Below are positions 1 through 9,107 of a stretch of DNA of 36,591 nt, one piece after another. The position numbers and the translations under genes are program-made. The notes below the pieces were generated by a model that saw nothing but the letters and a program-made list of their open reading frames with translations, was not told the DNA's origin and did no database searches. The stretch is from Clostridium sp. (GTDB lineage Bacteria; Bacillota; Clostridia; Clostridiales; Clostridiaceae), in the NCBI GenBank assembly GCA_031292145.1, contig JARLHR010000256.1, positions 1 through 36,591 on the forward strand, read 5' to 3'. Position 1 is the stretch's first letter. Each line of letters begins with the position of its first letter.

Positions 1-72
1 ATATGTAACTTATATGTTATCCACATTTTACTATTTTTTCAATACATTTTAAAAATTTATTATTTAAAATAA

Positions 73-101
73 TTGTATGTACAACACTCTTGTATTATAA
101 T
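73..101 (+). promoter_or_regulatory. galM promoter with AraR-like operator palindrome
   Basis: A sigma-A type promoter can be read: -35 TTGTAT at 73-78, a 17-bp spacer and a perfect -10 TATAAT at 96-101. The -35 box is the left half of the palindrome TTGTATGTACAA (73-84). This resembles the Bacillus/Clostridium AraR operator core (TTGTACGTACAA), so a repressor bound here would block RNA polymerase. The link to AraR is inferred from similarity and from the facing arabinan-type GH43 gene; no araR gene is in the window. Confidence 0.55.
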
Positions 102-187
102 ATACTTGTCCATACATTTGTTAATATATAACTTATGTAAATGTATACTTAAAATAAATGATTATTTATTAATTTGGAGGTGTTCAC

Positions 188-1246
188 ATGGGAATTGAAA
201 AAAAATTATTTGGAACAATGCCTAATGGAAAAGAAGTCGATATTTATACATTTGAAAATGCTACGGGAATGAAAGTAGAAATTTGTACTTATGGTGGTAC
301 AATTGTCTCCGCGCTAGTTCCAGATAAAAATGATCAATTTCATGATGTAATATTAGGTTATGATACTTTAGAAGATTATTTAAATGGAGATAAATATTTT
401 GGAGCTATAATCGGACGTTTTGGAAACAGAATACAATATGGCAAATTCACCCTTAATGGTAAAGAATACAAATTAGCACAAAACAACGGAGACAATCACC
501 TTCATGGTGGTATTAAAGGCTTTGATAAAGTAATCTGGGATGCTAAGATAATTGAAGATGAAGCTAATACATTAGAACTTTCCTATTTTAGTGCTGATGG
601 TGAAGAAGGATATCCTGGAAATCTTCATGTGAAAGTCAAATATGTTCTTACTGAAGATAATGCTTTAGAAATAAATTACTTTGCGACTACTGATAAAGAT
701 ACTGTTGTAAATCTCACAAATCATGCTTATTTTAACTTGTCAGGACATGCCTCTGGTGATGTTCTTAAGCAAAAGTTAATGATAAATGCAGGTAAGTTTA
801 CAACGAATGATAAATATTCAATTCCTACTGGTGAAATTGTGGATGTTGAAAATACACCTATGGATTTTAGAACTTTAACACCTATAGGTAAAAATATAGA
901 TTCTGATTACGAACAAATTATCTTCGGAAAAGGCTATGATCATAATTGGGTATTAAATACTGATGGTTCAGCTGACATTAAAGCTGCTCAAGCTGTTGAT
1001 GAAAATACTGGTATAGTAATGGATGTTTACACAACTACCCCTGGGGTTCAATTTTATAGTTCAAATTTCCTTGATGGGTCTGATATAGGTAAGAATAATT
1101 CAGTTTATAACATTAGAAACGGTTTCTGTCTTGAAACTCAATACTTCCCCAATTCTATAAACTGCAGTAATTTCAAATCACCAATCCTTAAAGTTGGCGA
1201 AACATATAAACATAAAACAATTTATAAATTCTCCACTTTATTATAA
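188..1246 (+). CDS. galM: Aldose 1-epimerase (galactose mutarotase family)
   Basis: Interconverts alpha and beta anomers of aldoses such as galactose, glucose or pentoses in the cytoplasm, so that kinases and isomerases receive the right form. The 352-residue length is normal for GalM. Family signatures are visible: NNGDNHLHGG around residues 99-108 (His104/His106), NHAYFNLSGH with His179 as the likely general acid, and LETQ near the C-terminus with Glu316 as the likely general base. There is no signal peptide. The ATG at 188 follows a GGAGG at 176-180, so the start is secure. It is the only + strand gene in the window and converges on a large secreted GH43 enzyme. Together with the AraR-like box in its promoter, this suggests a role in using released arabinose or xylose rather than only galactose; that substrate assignment is inference. 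Confidence 0.93.
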   Translation: MGIEKKLFGTMPNGKEVDIYTFENATGMKVEICTYGGTIVSALVPDKNDQFHDVILGYDTLEDYLNGDKYFGAIIGRFGNRIQYGKFTLNGKEYKLAQNNGDNHLHGGIKGFDKVIWDAKIIEDEANTLELSYFSADGEEGYPGNLHVKVKYVLTEDNALEINYFATTDKDTVVNLTNHAYFNLSGHASGDVLKQKLMINAGKFTTNDKYSIPTGEIVDVENTPMDFRTLTPIGKNIDSDYEQIIFGKGYDHNWVLNTDGSADIKAAQAVDENTGIVMDVYTTTPGVQFYSSNFLDGSDIGKNNSVYNIRNGFCLETQYFPNSINCSNFKSPILKVGETYKHKTIYKFSTLL

Positions 1247-1290
1247 TAACTACATGATAATGCCCCTGAGAAAATTTTTCATTTTTATAT

Positions 1291-1326
1291 AATAGATAGT
1301 TTTGCTTTTGCGCAAAACTATCTATT
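1291..1326. terminator. Bidirectional rho-independent terminator
   Basis: A 15-bp perfect stem (AATAGATAGTTTTGC at 1291-1305 with GCAAAACTATCTATT at 1312-1326) encloses a 6-nt loop. A T-rich run follows on the + strand, and an A/T-rich stretch lies on the other side. It sits between the convergent galM and GH43 genes and probably ends both transcripts. Confidence 0.85.
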
Positions 1327-1384
1327 CTTTTAGAAATACCCAACGATTTCTAGTTCTATAACATTTTATTAATATATCGTTTGT

Positions 1385-4300
1385 CTAAATCCAAGCTCCA
1401 CTTTCATCTAATGTATATCCATCAATTACAGTATTGCTTGCCATAGATCCATCAACATATAAATAGTACCACTTACCATTTACTTGCTGCCAACCTATTG
1501 CCATTGCCCCGTCATTTTCCAACAGATACCAAGTACCATTTACCTGTTGCCATCCTGTCGACATTACCCCATCATCTTTTAATAGATACCAAGTATTATT
1601 TACTTGCTTCCAACCTGTTTGCATAACGCCTTTTTCATCCATTAAATACCAGCTGTTGTTTACTTGTTTCCATCCAGTAATAGGTACATTGTTTTCGATA
1701 TATTTCCAGCCTTGTTCACTCTTTTCCCAAATTCCTGTTCTAACTGCTTCTTGTTTTGTATCTGTGGCTGGCTTATTACTGTTACTTCCTGTAGAGTCTG
1801 TTATTGGTGTAGCTGAACTACTGCTTGATGAATGATGATGCGAACTACTGCTTGATGTTATTTGTGTAATCTTTGAAGTTATATCTTCAAAAACTTCATC
1901 TACAAATTTCACCACTAGTTTAATATATTTTCCTGCATCACTGCTAACTAATTTATAATTATCATCGTCTCCAATTAATTCTTTATTTTTAAAATCCGAA
2001 TCAGATGATCTATACCATTCATACGTTACTGCTGCAGATGTAGTAACTATATTTCCATTCTTATCTATTAAATCTGCTATTAAAGTATTTCCCACTTCTT
2101 CTGTTCCTTTAATCTTTACTCCTGTTGGAACTCTGGATGATGGCTCATTATCATCATAATATGTGAATTGAACCGCACTGTCTGTAGTTTTCCCTACTTT
2201 TGTTGTTACTATAACGTTTACTACTCCGGCATCTCCTACTGGAGTAACTGCTGTTATTTCATCTTCACTATTTACATTGTAACTTTTAGCATCATTATCT
2301 CCAAATTTAACTCCTGTTGCTCCTATAAAGTTTTCTCCTTTTATTGTTACACTTGTTCCGCCCGACTTTGGTCCTGATTTGGGATTTATTTCTGTAACCA
2401 TTGGTGCTTTATTACTTGGAGTTATTACTGTAACAATACATGTATCAGTAAAGTTTCCATCTTCTGTTGTTACTGTGATAGTTGTTGTTCCATCAGCTAC
2501 TGCTGTTATCTTACCATTACTATCTACTGTAGCTACCTTTTCATCGCTTGATGTCCATTTCACATTCTTATTAACTGCATCTGATGGTTCTACTGTTGCA
2601 GTTAATTGGGCAGTATTTCCTGGTGCAAGACTAAGAGTCTTACTATCAAGTGTTACACCTGCTCCTGTTGTACTTTCAGTAGAAAACTGCCAATAATCAA
2701 AGTTAAATAAGTTATCGCTTCCATCTCCAGTAAACTTAAAGAAAATGCTATGAACTCCTTGAACAAATTTATCTAGATTACATTGAACTATTTTCCAATC
2801 TTGATTACCACCTGTAGAATCTACATTAAGGGTACCAACAAGTTGGCCATCTACACTATCTAGATGTATTTCTATTTTGCCACCTTTATCTGATGCAACA
2901 TTTGCTTTAAATGTTCTAGCTCCATCACTTCCAAAGTCAGCATTTGATACAGCAAGCCAATCTCCATTATTTATACTTGTAACATCAAGGTTAACTCCTG
3001 CTTCTTGAGCTGATACATCACTACGTAATGCTGTACAGTCCTCAGTAGTGATACCTTTTTGCCAGCCAATGGTTTCAGCTTCCACTCTATTATATGGGTC
3101 AAGGTTTTTAAGCTGAGATATACCTAAATAGTCTCCTTGAACAGGTTTCATTTGCCCATTAGAATAATACTCAACTTTGTTAATATGTGGTGAACGATAT
3201 CCATCTGATTTTGGATCAATAAGCTTTGCCACAGTTTGAGCATGATATACTACATACCATTGACCATTAAATTCAAAAACAGCATGATGGTTATTTCCAC
3301 CAACTCCGAAGAACGCAGATGGATTTTTAAGGAAACTTCCCTGCCAAGTAAATGGTCCCATTGGATTATCACTTGTCATATAAGCAATTTCACCTGCTGT
3401 CTTATCTTCTGGATGTGAACCACTAAAATTCATACAATAAGAATAATAATATTTGCCATTATATTTATGAATTCCATTATCTTCAAACATAAAAGGTGCA
3501 TCAATTACAGCTGCACTTCCATCAATAGATGTCATGTCTGCTCCTAATTTTATTACCCTTGAAGTTTTTGGATTTGCAATCTGATCTTGTGATGAATTAC
3601 CATTAGTACTTGGTATACCTCCACCGAAGTATAGATATCCAGTTCCATAATCATCTACCAATACTGCTGGGTCAAAAAGCCATACAACTCCATTAACTCC
3701 AGGTGTACTCATTGTAACTAGAGCGTGTCCTATAGGATCAGTCCATGGTCCAGTTGGACTATCTGCTGTAAGCACTCCTATGCCACCTGCTCCATTAGCA
3801 AAATAAAGGAAAAATTTATCTTTACCATTTATAACTTTATGAGCAGCTGCTGGAGCCCAAGAAGCTCCTGCCCATTTTGCAATACCTTTTCCATTATTTA
3901 CGCCATCCTTTCCAGCTACTGGAATTACGCCTTCATCTGTCCAATTCACCATATCGCTAGATGACATGACAAATACTCTATTAAGATTTGCAAAGTCATT
4001 AGATTTAAGACTTCCATCACTATTATATTGAAGTTCATCACTTGACATAAATACGTACACTCTTCCATTATAAGTTATAGCATAAGGATCTGCTCCTAAT
4101 TTATAATCTCTAAGAGGATTAGAATATCCTGGAATCTTTGCAAGTGCACCTGATTTATCCATTGCCTTTAGTCCAATATTTGCTACAGCATTCTGAACAT
4201 TATAAACAACACTTCCACCATCAGCATTTATATAATCTGTAGTGATTTGTGTAGTTGTATCAGATGGCACATAGCTGTTAACCTTTAGATTAATAGTTGC

Positions 4301-7294
4301 AAACAACTTATCTGAATTATTGTTAACAAAATTTACGTTGCTGCCAGATACACTTAATTTTAGTTGATCATCTGAATAATTATATGAAGTGGTTCCAGTA
4401 ATATTTCCAGCATTGAAATCTACACCAGTTACAGTAAAATATTTTGGTATTGTAAATGAAGCATTAATTGATGTATATTGTCCTGTTGGCAATGCATCCA
4501 TTTTTACCGGGATTTGTAACACTGTATTTGGAACTCCCATAACGCTGGATACGTCCTGTAAATTAGCATTTAATTGACTTGATTCTGTAGTTCCAGTCAT
4601 TTGATTATTTACTCTGAAGTAATCAAAATCTACATAACCACCTGTTGATTTTGTTGCGTAATTAAATAATCCAAAACGAACCCCCATAAAATAAATTGTA
4701 TCATAACTCAACTGAACCGGAGTATCACTTGCCTTAATCCAATTAGAGCCATCAAGACTATAATAAAAATATGCTTTATCAGTCTGGTTTTTAAAATCAA
4801 AATCGAGTTTAAAGTATACTTTATCCTGGGTAACAGGAGCAATTACTGTTTCAGTAGGTGTTGGTCCATCTGTTGAAGCACTTGCAAGAGAAGTACCACT
4901 TACTAATACAATGGATTTGGTTGTGCCAGACATTTTTACGCCTATAAATCCATATTTATTTTCAAATGCGGCAAGACCTGCATAATCCCCATCTTTCATC
5001 TTACTAATATCTATTGAAGTATTTCCTGAGCACTCTGGCCCAAAAGTTCTTTGAGTAAGAGTATTTTTAGCATAATTAATATTTTTAGCTATTCTTCCAT
5101 TTTTAAGCCTTAAATATCCTGGACGATCTAAAAGAGACCAATTGTTGTTGTCAGGATTATGATTCCACTGCCATACTAATCCAAGATTAGATCCATTGTC
5201 ATCATTTTCACCAGTTTTAGCTGCATCTGTTGGAGTAACATCAACCATTGAAACATCATCCACATAGAAATTCATCAAATCATTTGTTGGATCTTGTGCT
5301 GATGTCCATGATGTTTCAAGAAAAACAAGTGGATTATTAAGTAACGCATCTGATGGAACTGTATAAGTTCCTGTAATTGTTGCCCATTGACCTTTTTTTG
5401 CTGATACAGATGCTATATTCTTTATAGTCGTCCAATCTCCATCTTGGTAATCAATAATAAATTGTCTTGTATCTGGACCTGAATCATATCGAACTTTTGC
5501 AGAGAACTGATATTTTCTACCTGCTTGTACTTTATCTTTAATAGATTGCTGTGGACCTGATCCTGTAGTTTTTCTGTCAGTAATAAGCAAACTGCTTGAA
5601 CCACTAACAGCTGCGCTACTTGTTACTGAAACAGTACAATTTTCATGAGCTGTCCACGGACTTTGTCCATCTTCAATATTGCCATTTGTGAGAATATTAC
5701 CATCTGATGTGATATCTTTAAATGAAACATCATCTGCATAAAAGTCCATTAAATCATTTGTTGGATCTTGTGCTGATGTCCATGATGTCTCGAGAAAAAC
5801 AAGTGGTTGATTAAGTGTTGCAGTTGTTGAAACTGTATAGGTTCCTTGAATTGTCGCCCATTGACCCTTGGTTGCATTTACTGTTCCCATAATCTTTATA
5901 GTCTGCCAATCTCCATCTTGATAATCCATATTAAATGCTCTTGTATCAAGGCCAGCATCATATTTAACTTTTGCTGAAAAATAATATGTGTGGCCAGCTG
6001 TCAATTTTCCAGTAAGTGATTGTTGTGGACCAGTACCTGTAGTCTTTCTGCCTGTGGTAAGTATACTGCTTGAACCACTTACAGCCGCTGTGTTAGATAC
6101 TGCAATCGTTCCATTCTCATGTACTGTCCATGGATTTTGTCCATTTTCAAATCCACCGTTTACAAGAAGTTCTGTACCTTGACTTGGATCAAGAAGTGTT
6201 GTTGTTGTAGTTGAAGTTGTAGTACTTGAATAATTTGTTACTGTATGGTAAGATCCAGCTGTTGGTGACACTGATTTCTGATTAAATTCATCAGATTGAA
6301 CAATATTAAATTTCAAACCATCTGCTGAAATACCTGTATCTGAAGTACTAGTAAATGATGGCCATCCATCACTACTCCATGTTGCTGGACAAAGATAAGG
6401 ACAACGTCCAACTGCTCCAGAATCTTTAAATAATAAACCATACCATTTTCCATCAGGTGTATCAACCATTCCACCCTGCGCTACACCATTATCATTAATA
6501 GTTTTTCCATCGTACGTACCATCTATTGTATCTGCTCTATGCACTATTTCAGTACGTTTATAACCCGTTGGCCATGAAATATTGAATATATAATACTTAC
6601 CATTAATTTTTTGTATATGAGAACCTTCAGCTGGAAGTCCTCCTTTGCTATTATCCCAACCTGTAGATACAGCACTTGCATTTGAAATGATTGTTTTATC
6701 AAGACCACCTTGTTTGAATCTGAATGGTGATTCTTGATCTGATGTAGTGTGTTCAAGTTCTTTAATTTTAATATCACCAGTACCATAAACTAAATACGTA
6801 CGATTATCATCATCAATAAAAAACGACTGATCATGATAAACACCAGAAAGTTCTGATTTTATCCATGGACCGTTTTCTATATCTTTAGTTTGAAAAATAT
6901 ATGTTTTTCCTGCACTATTAGAAGCAAAAGTAACATAAAAATATGTTCCATCATATTTAATACTGCTTGCCCAAGAGCCTTTTCCATATTCATATTCACC
7001 ATTCCTAAGCGATTGATTGTCTCCATCACCAAGTATATCATATACGTAATTAACTATTTCCCAATTTACCAAATCCTTAGATTTCATTATAGGAACCCCT
7101 GGATTCATATGCATTGTAGTACTTGTCATATAATAACTGTCTTCTACTCTTATGACATCAACATCTGGGACATCAGCCCACATAACTGGGTTCTGAACAG
7201 TACTTTTGGTATCCGTAGCATATACTGGTGTTATTGGCAATAAACTAGTTAGAAATGTAAAAACTAACAAAAGTACTCCTAATTTTTTATGCAT
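1385..7294 (-). CDS. Secreted multimodular double-GH43 arabinan/arabinoxylan-degrading enzyme
   Basis: A 1969-residue exported enzyme predicted to remove arabinofuranosyl or xylosyl units from plant hemicellulose. Modules in order (approximate residues): signal peptide 1-26 ending VYA; first GH43 propeller about 35-340, resembling the GH43_12 group, with likely base Asp44, Asp155 in HDQSFF and general acid Glu223 in PAEGSH; two near-identical CBM4_9-like jelly-roll modules about 372-530 and 531-681; a concanavalin-like beta-xylosidase C-terminal domain 695-898; a cohesin-like beta-sandwich 908-1040; second GH43 1053-1395 (GADPYAI, WLFDPAVL, FEDNGIHKYNGKYY); CBM6-like 1400-1538; Big2 1545-1625; IPT/TIG 1628-1712; another Ig-like domain 1720-1810; Ser/His linker; and four to five 20-residue GWxQVNxxWY cell-wall (choline-type) binding repeats from 1853. 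An AGGAGG lies just upstream of the ATG. Module calls come from reading motifs; substrate and GH43 subfamilies are inference. Confidence 0.9.
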   Translation of the reverse strand: MHKKLGVLLLVFTFLTSLLPITPVYATDTKSTVQNPVMWADVPDVDVIRVEDSYYMTSTTMHMNPGVPIMKSKDLVNWEIVNYVYDILGDGDNQSLRNGEYEYGKGSWASSIKYDGTYFYVTFASNSAGKTYIFQTKDIENGPWIKSELSGVYHDQSFFIDDDNRTYLVYGTGDIKIKELEHTTSDQESPFRFKQGGLDKTIISNASAVSTGWDNSKGGLPAEGSHIQKINGKYYIFNISWPTGYKRTEIVHRADTIDGTYDGKTINDNGVAQGGMVDTPDGKWYGLLFKDSGAVGRCPYLCPATWSSDGWPSFTSTSDTGISADGLKFNIVQSDEFNQKSVSPTAGSYHTVTNYSSTTTSTTTTTLLDPSQGTELLVNGGFENGQNPWTVHENGTIAVSNTAAVSGSSSILTTGRKTTGTGPQQSLTGKLTAGHTYYFSAKVKYDAGLDTRAFNMDYQDGDWQTIKIMGTVNATKGQWATIQGTYTVSTTATLNQPLVFLETSWTSAQDPTNDLMDFYADDVSFKDITSDGNILTNGNIEDGQSPWTAHENCTVSVTSSAAVSGSSSLLITDRKTTGSGPQQSIKDKVQAGRKYQFSAKVRYDSGPDTRQFIIDYQDGDWTTIKNIASVSAKKGQWATITGTYTVPSDALLNNPLVFLETSWTSAQDPTNDLMNFYVDDVSMVDVTPTDAAKTGENDDNGSNLGLVWQWNHNPDNNNWSLLDRPGYLRLKNGRIAKNINYAKNTLTQRTFGPECSGNTSIDISKMKDGDYAGLAAFENKYGFIGVKMSGTTKSIVLVSGTSLASASTDGPTPTETVIAPVTQDKVYFKLDFDFKNQTDKAYFYYSLDGSNWIKASDTPVQLSYDTIYFMGVRFGLFNYATKSTGGYVDFDYFRVNNQMTGTTESSQLNANLQDVSSVMGVPNTVLQIPVKMDALPTGQYTSINASFTIPKYFTVTGVDFNAGNITGTTSYNYSDDQLKLSVSGSNVNFVNNNSDKLFATINLKVNSYVPSDTTTQITTDYINADGGSVVYNVQNAVANIGLKAMDKSGALAKIPGYSNPLRDYKLGADPYAITYNGRVYVFMSSDELQYNSDGSLKSNDFANLNRVFVMSSSDMVNWTDEGVIPVAGKDGVNNGKGIAKWAGASWAPAAAHKVINGKDKFFLYFANGAGGIGVLTADSPTGPWTDPIGHALVTMSTPGVNGVVWLFDPAVLVDDYGTGYLYFGGGIPSTNGNSSQDQIANPKTSRVIKLGADMTSIDGSAAVIDAPFMFEDNGIHKYNGKYYYSYCMNFSGSHPEDKTAGEIAYMTSDNPMGPFTWQGSFLKNPSAFFGVGGNNHHAVFEFNGQWYVVYHAQTVAKLIDPKSDGYRSPHINKVEYYSNGQMKPVQGDYLGISQLKNLDPYNRVEAETIGWQKGITTEDCTALRSDVSAQEAGVNLDVTSINNGDWLAVSNADFGSDGARTFKANVASDKGGKIEIHLDSVDGQLVGTLNVDSTGGNQDWKIVQCNLDKFVQGVHSIFFKFTGDGSDNLFNFDYWQFSTESTTGAGVTLDSKTLSLAPGNTAQLTATVEPSDAVNKNVKWTSSDEKVATVDSNGKITAVADGTTTITVTTEDGNFTDTCIVTVITPSNKAPMVTEINPKSGPKSGGTSVTIKGENFIGATGVKFGDNDAKSYNVNSEDEITAVTPVGDAGVVNVIVTTKVGKTTDSAVQFTYYDDNEPSSRVPTGVKIKGTEEVGNTLIADLIDKNGNIVTTSAAVTYEWYRSSDSDFKNKELIGDDDNYKLVSSDAGKYIKLVVKFVDEVFEDITSKITQITSSSSSHHHSSSSSSATPITDSTGSNSNKPATDTKQEAVRTGIWEKSEQGWKYIENNVPITGWKQVNNSWYLMDEKGVMQTGWKQVNNTWYLLKDDGVMSTGWQQVNGTWYLLENDGAMAIGWQQVNGKWYYLYVDGSMASNTVIDGYTLDESGAWI

Positions 7295-7345
7295 TATATC
7301 AACCTCCTCCTATTTTACTATTGCACCTCATTATCTGTTCCTATC

Positions 7346-7419
7346 TAAGGCACACTCAAAAAGTATATCGGAACTTATATTTGCAACTTTGGAATTGTTA
7401 TTTATTTTCGTGTGCCTAA
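7346..7419. repeat. Inverted-repeat element, TAAGGCACA family (divergent copy)
   Basis: The ends TAAGGCACACTCAAAAAG (left) and the complement TTAGGCACACGAAAATAA (right) form terminal inverted repeats of a 74-bp element. They match the ends of the copies at 9108-9272 and 35369-35432. It lies in the predicted 5' untranslated leader of the GH43 gene, about 50 bp before its start codon. The interior shows little pairing, so this may be a decayed copy. Confidence 0.5.
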
Positions 7420-7483
7420 CTGGATTTCAAACTTAGTATTTTAGGGATCAAGATATAACGTCAAACTATACTTTATGGTATGA

Positions 7484-7520
7484 ATTCTAAGTTACAAAGC
7501 CGCCTTGTCAAACGTTTACA
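7484..7520 (-). promoter_or_regulatory. GH43 gene promoter overlapped by a cre-like site
   Basis: Read on the - strand, there is a perfect -35 TTGACA (7506-7511), a 16-bp spacer and -10 TAGAAT (7484-7489). The -35 box is embedded in TGTAAACGTTTGACA (7506-7520), which keeps the AAACGTTT core of a CcpA catabolite-response element but is one base longer than the classic consensus. This predicts repression by glucose through CcpA; it is an inference from sequence. The predicted leader is about 180 nt. Confidence 0.5.
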
Positions 7521-7769
7521 TTGATTATAAAAAATACTCTAATATATTTAACTATTCCTAATTATTGATTTATTATTGAAATCATTGATATTACCTTTAG
7601 TAACCTTAAAAATCATTTATCCTTAAATACATTATTATCCTCCCCCTTCATTATTCAATTTCGTTTCCACTTAATCCCTTTTTGATTATATAATACAAAG
7701 GCGAAAAATTATTTGTACTTTTCAGAAATTTTGTATACTATTAAGGACTTTGCTTACTTTTTAAATATT

Positions 7770-7821
7770 ATATAGATATCTACGTAAACTAGACTTATGA
7801 CGCAATCTACCAAAATCATAT
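7770..7821. repeat. Short dispersed repeat, pair of 15994-16046
   Basis: About 50 bp here shares the blocks ATATAGATATC, CTAGACTTATGA and ACC-AAATCA, in the same order and similar spacing, with 15994-16046. There the same sequence leads into a long hairpin element. Here no hairpin follows, so this may be a remnant of such an element. The rest of 7521-7899 is AT-rich with no gene that I can support. Confidence 0.4.
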
Positions 7822-7899
7822 GGATATCCAATTTATATATTTGACTTATGTTATGTTTAAATAGGAACCATAACTAAATTTAAGTAACTAGATACAACA

Positions 7900-8084
7900 G
7901 AAATAAGTAACATGTTATTTGCAGCGTTTCATTAGGAATTTAGATGGTGTGTTTCTTGAACGTAAGTTATTCCAAAAGCTTGTTCACAACTCGTTTTTGA
8001 GGCAAGCTTTTTGAGTACAACTTATGTTCTTAGAATCACCCAGCTAAATTCCTTAGAAACCGAAAACAACATGTTACTTATTTC
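7900..8084. repeat. Long-hairpin intergenic repeat, copy A
   Basis: A 185-bp near-palindrome bounded by perfect 17-bp inverted repeats (GAAATAAGTAACATGTT at 7900-7916; its complement at 8068-8084). The arms pair almost throughout, with an inner stem AAGTTATTCCAAAAGCTTG opposite CAAGCTTTTTGAGTACAACT and a loop near 7990. Similarity to copy B (20247-20432) continues through a further 20 bp on the right, up to the stop codon of the HAD gene at 8105. No protein is encoded. It could be a miniature inverted-repeat mobile element, a structured 3' RNA, or both. Confidence 0.75.
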
Positions 8085-8104
8085 AGTAAGCTATTACATA
8101 ATTT

Positions 8105-8971
8105 TTATTTTTGTTCTTCTAGTACTCTATAAATTGCTTTTGCAACTCCTAAATTGTTGTTAGTATCAGTTATGTATTTTGCTATTTCTTTTATTTCAGG
8201 AATGGCATTTCCCATGGCAACCGATTCTGAGAATTCTGTGAACATAGAGTAATCATTAAAACTATCCCCTAATACCAAAACTTCTTCTTTTTGAAATCCC
8301 ATTTTTTGAGCTACTTTTGCAAGGATAATTCCTTTTTGTGCAGTTATATGCGTAACTTCTATATTATCAATGAAAGAAGATGAAACTGCAATATCTTGTA
8401 TTCCACCTATAACTTTTTTCATTTTATTTATGATTTCTATATTATTATGAAATGCCACAAACTTCCTAACTTCTATATCAGAATCAAAAAATTCTTCTAA
8501 ATTTGTTATATATTTAAGTTGTGTAAAATATGGTTGAAGCTTAGCTAATTCTACGGCTTCTTCATATGTTAATTCAGGATCAAATGATAAAGTTCTATAT
8601 GTCATTTCCTTAAGAGCTTCTTCTTTAGTATCTGTAGTAAATATACCTTTATTAGTAAATATTCTCGCAGATACTTTTTCTTTTTGTAATATATTTATAA
8701 TCTTAAATGCAACCTTTTGATCTATATTAATTTCTTCTAATATATTCCCTTTCTCATCTCTATATTCTGCACCATTCATAAGGACACATTGACATCTTAT
8801 ATCATTTTCATCTAAAAGAGGTTTGACAGTATCATACTCTCTCCCTGTTGATATAGCAAAGATTATCCCAGCCCCTTCTGCTTTCTTAATAGCAATTACA
8901 GTTTCTTTATCTATTTTATGTTTTTCATTTAACAATGTCCCATCCATATCTGATGCAATGAGTTTTATCAT
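8105..8971 (-). CDS. Cof-type HAD-IIB family sugar-phosphate phosphatase
   Basis: A cytoplasmic Mg-dependent phosphatase of the Cof/YidA type, which removes phosphate from small metabolites such as sugar phosphates or flavin precursors; the true substrate cannot be read from sequence. All HAD motifs are present: motif I DMDGT with nucleophile Asp8 and acid/base Asp10, motif II at Ser41-Thr42, Lys213 as motif III, and GDSFND (Asp236, Asn239, Asp240) as motif IV. The long insertion between motifs II and III is the C2 cap of subclass IIB. I start at the ATG at 8971, giving 288 residues, because AGGAGATG precedes it at 8980-8987. The upstream in-frame ATG at 9025 has no good ribosome site and would add an unconserved 18-residue tail. 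The stop codon abuts hairpin repeat A. Confidence 0.88.
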   Translation of the reverse strand: MIKLIASDMDGTLLNEKHKIDKETVIAIKKAEGAGIIFAISTGREYDTVKPLLDENDIRCQCVLMNGAEYRDEKGNILEEINIDQKVAFKIINILQKEKVSARIFTNKGIFTTDTKEEALKEMTYRTLSFDPELTYEEAVELAKLQPYFTQLKYITNLEEFFDSDIEVRKFVAFHNNIEIINKMKKVIGGIQDIAVSSSFIDNIEVTHITAQKGIILAKVAQKMGFQKEEVLVLGDSFNDYSMFTEFSESVAMGNAIPEIKEIAKYITDTNNNLGVAKAIYRVLEEQK

Positions 8972-9004
8972 TATGAAATCATCTCCTGTTCTATAGTTAT
9001 ATTC

Positions 9005-9041
9005 AAGAAAATAACTGGTCAGCATGCTAGTCTATTTTCTT
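9005..9041. repeat. Short palindrome related to the repeats at 9108-9329
   Basis: AAGAAAATA at 9005-9013 is matched by TATTTTCTT at 9033-9041, with a central AGCATGCT palindrome. The arm motif GTCTATTTTCTT recurs in the right arm of the 9269-9329 element, and a close variant (GGTCTATTATTTTTTT) occurs in the 9108-9272 element. It lies just upstream of the HAD gene and could be an operator or a minimal repeat copy. Confidence 0.4.
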
Positions 9042-9107
9042 TTATACGCCATATTACTTTTCTCTTAGTATATTATAACAACTATTGGATTTTAGTTAAA
9101 CCTATAA

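Noticed and set aside
2168-7243. Many + strand ORFs of 60-117 codons inside the GH43 gene
   Set aside because: They are antisense shadows of a gene with clear domain content, have no ribosome sites, and show low-complexity Ser/Thr/Tyr/Ile-rich sequences.
7900-8084. Long hairpins as ordinary intrinsic terminators
   Set aside because: Stems are far longer than needed, both arms are AT/GC mixed, and no U-run follows on the - strand; downstream of copy B a separate, normal terminator exists at 20109-20151.
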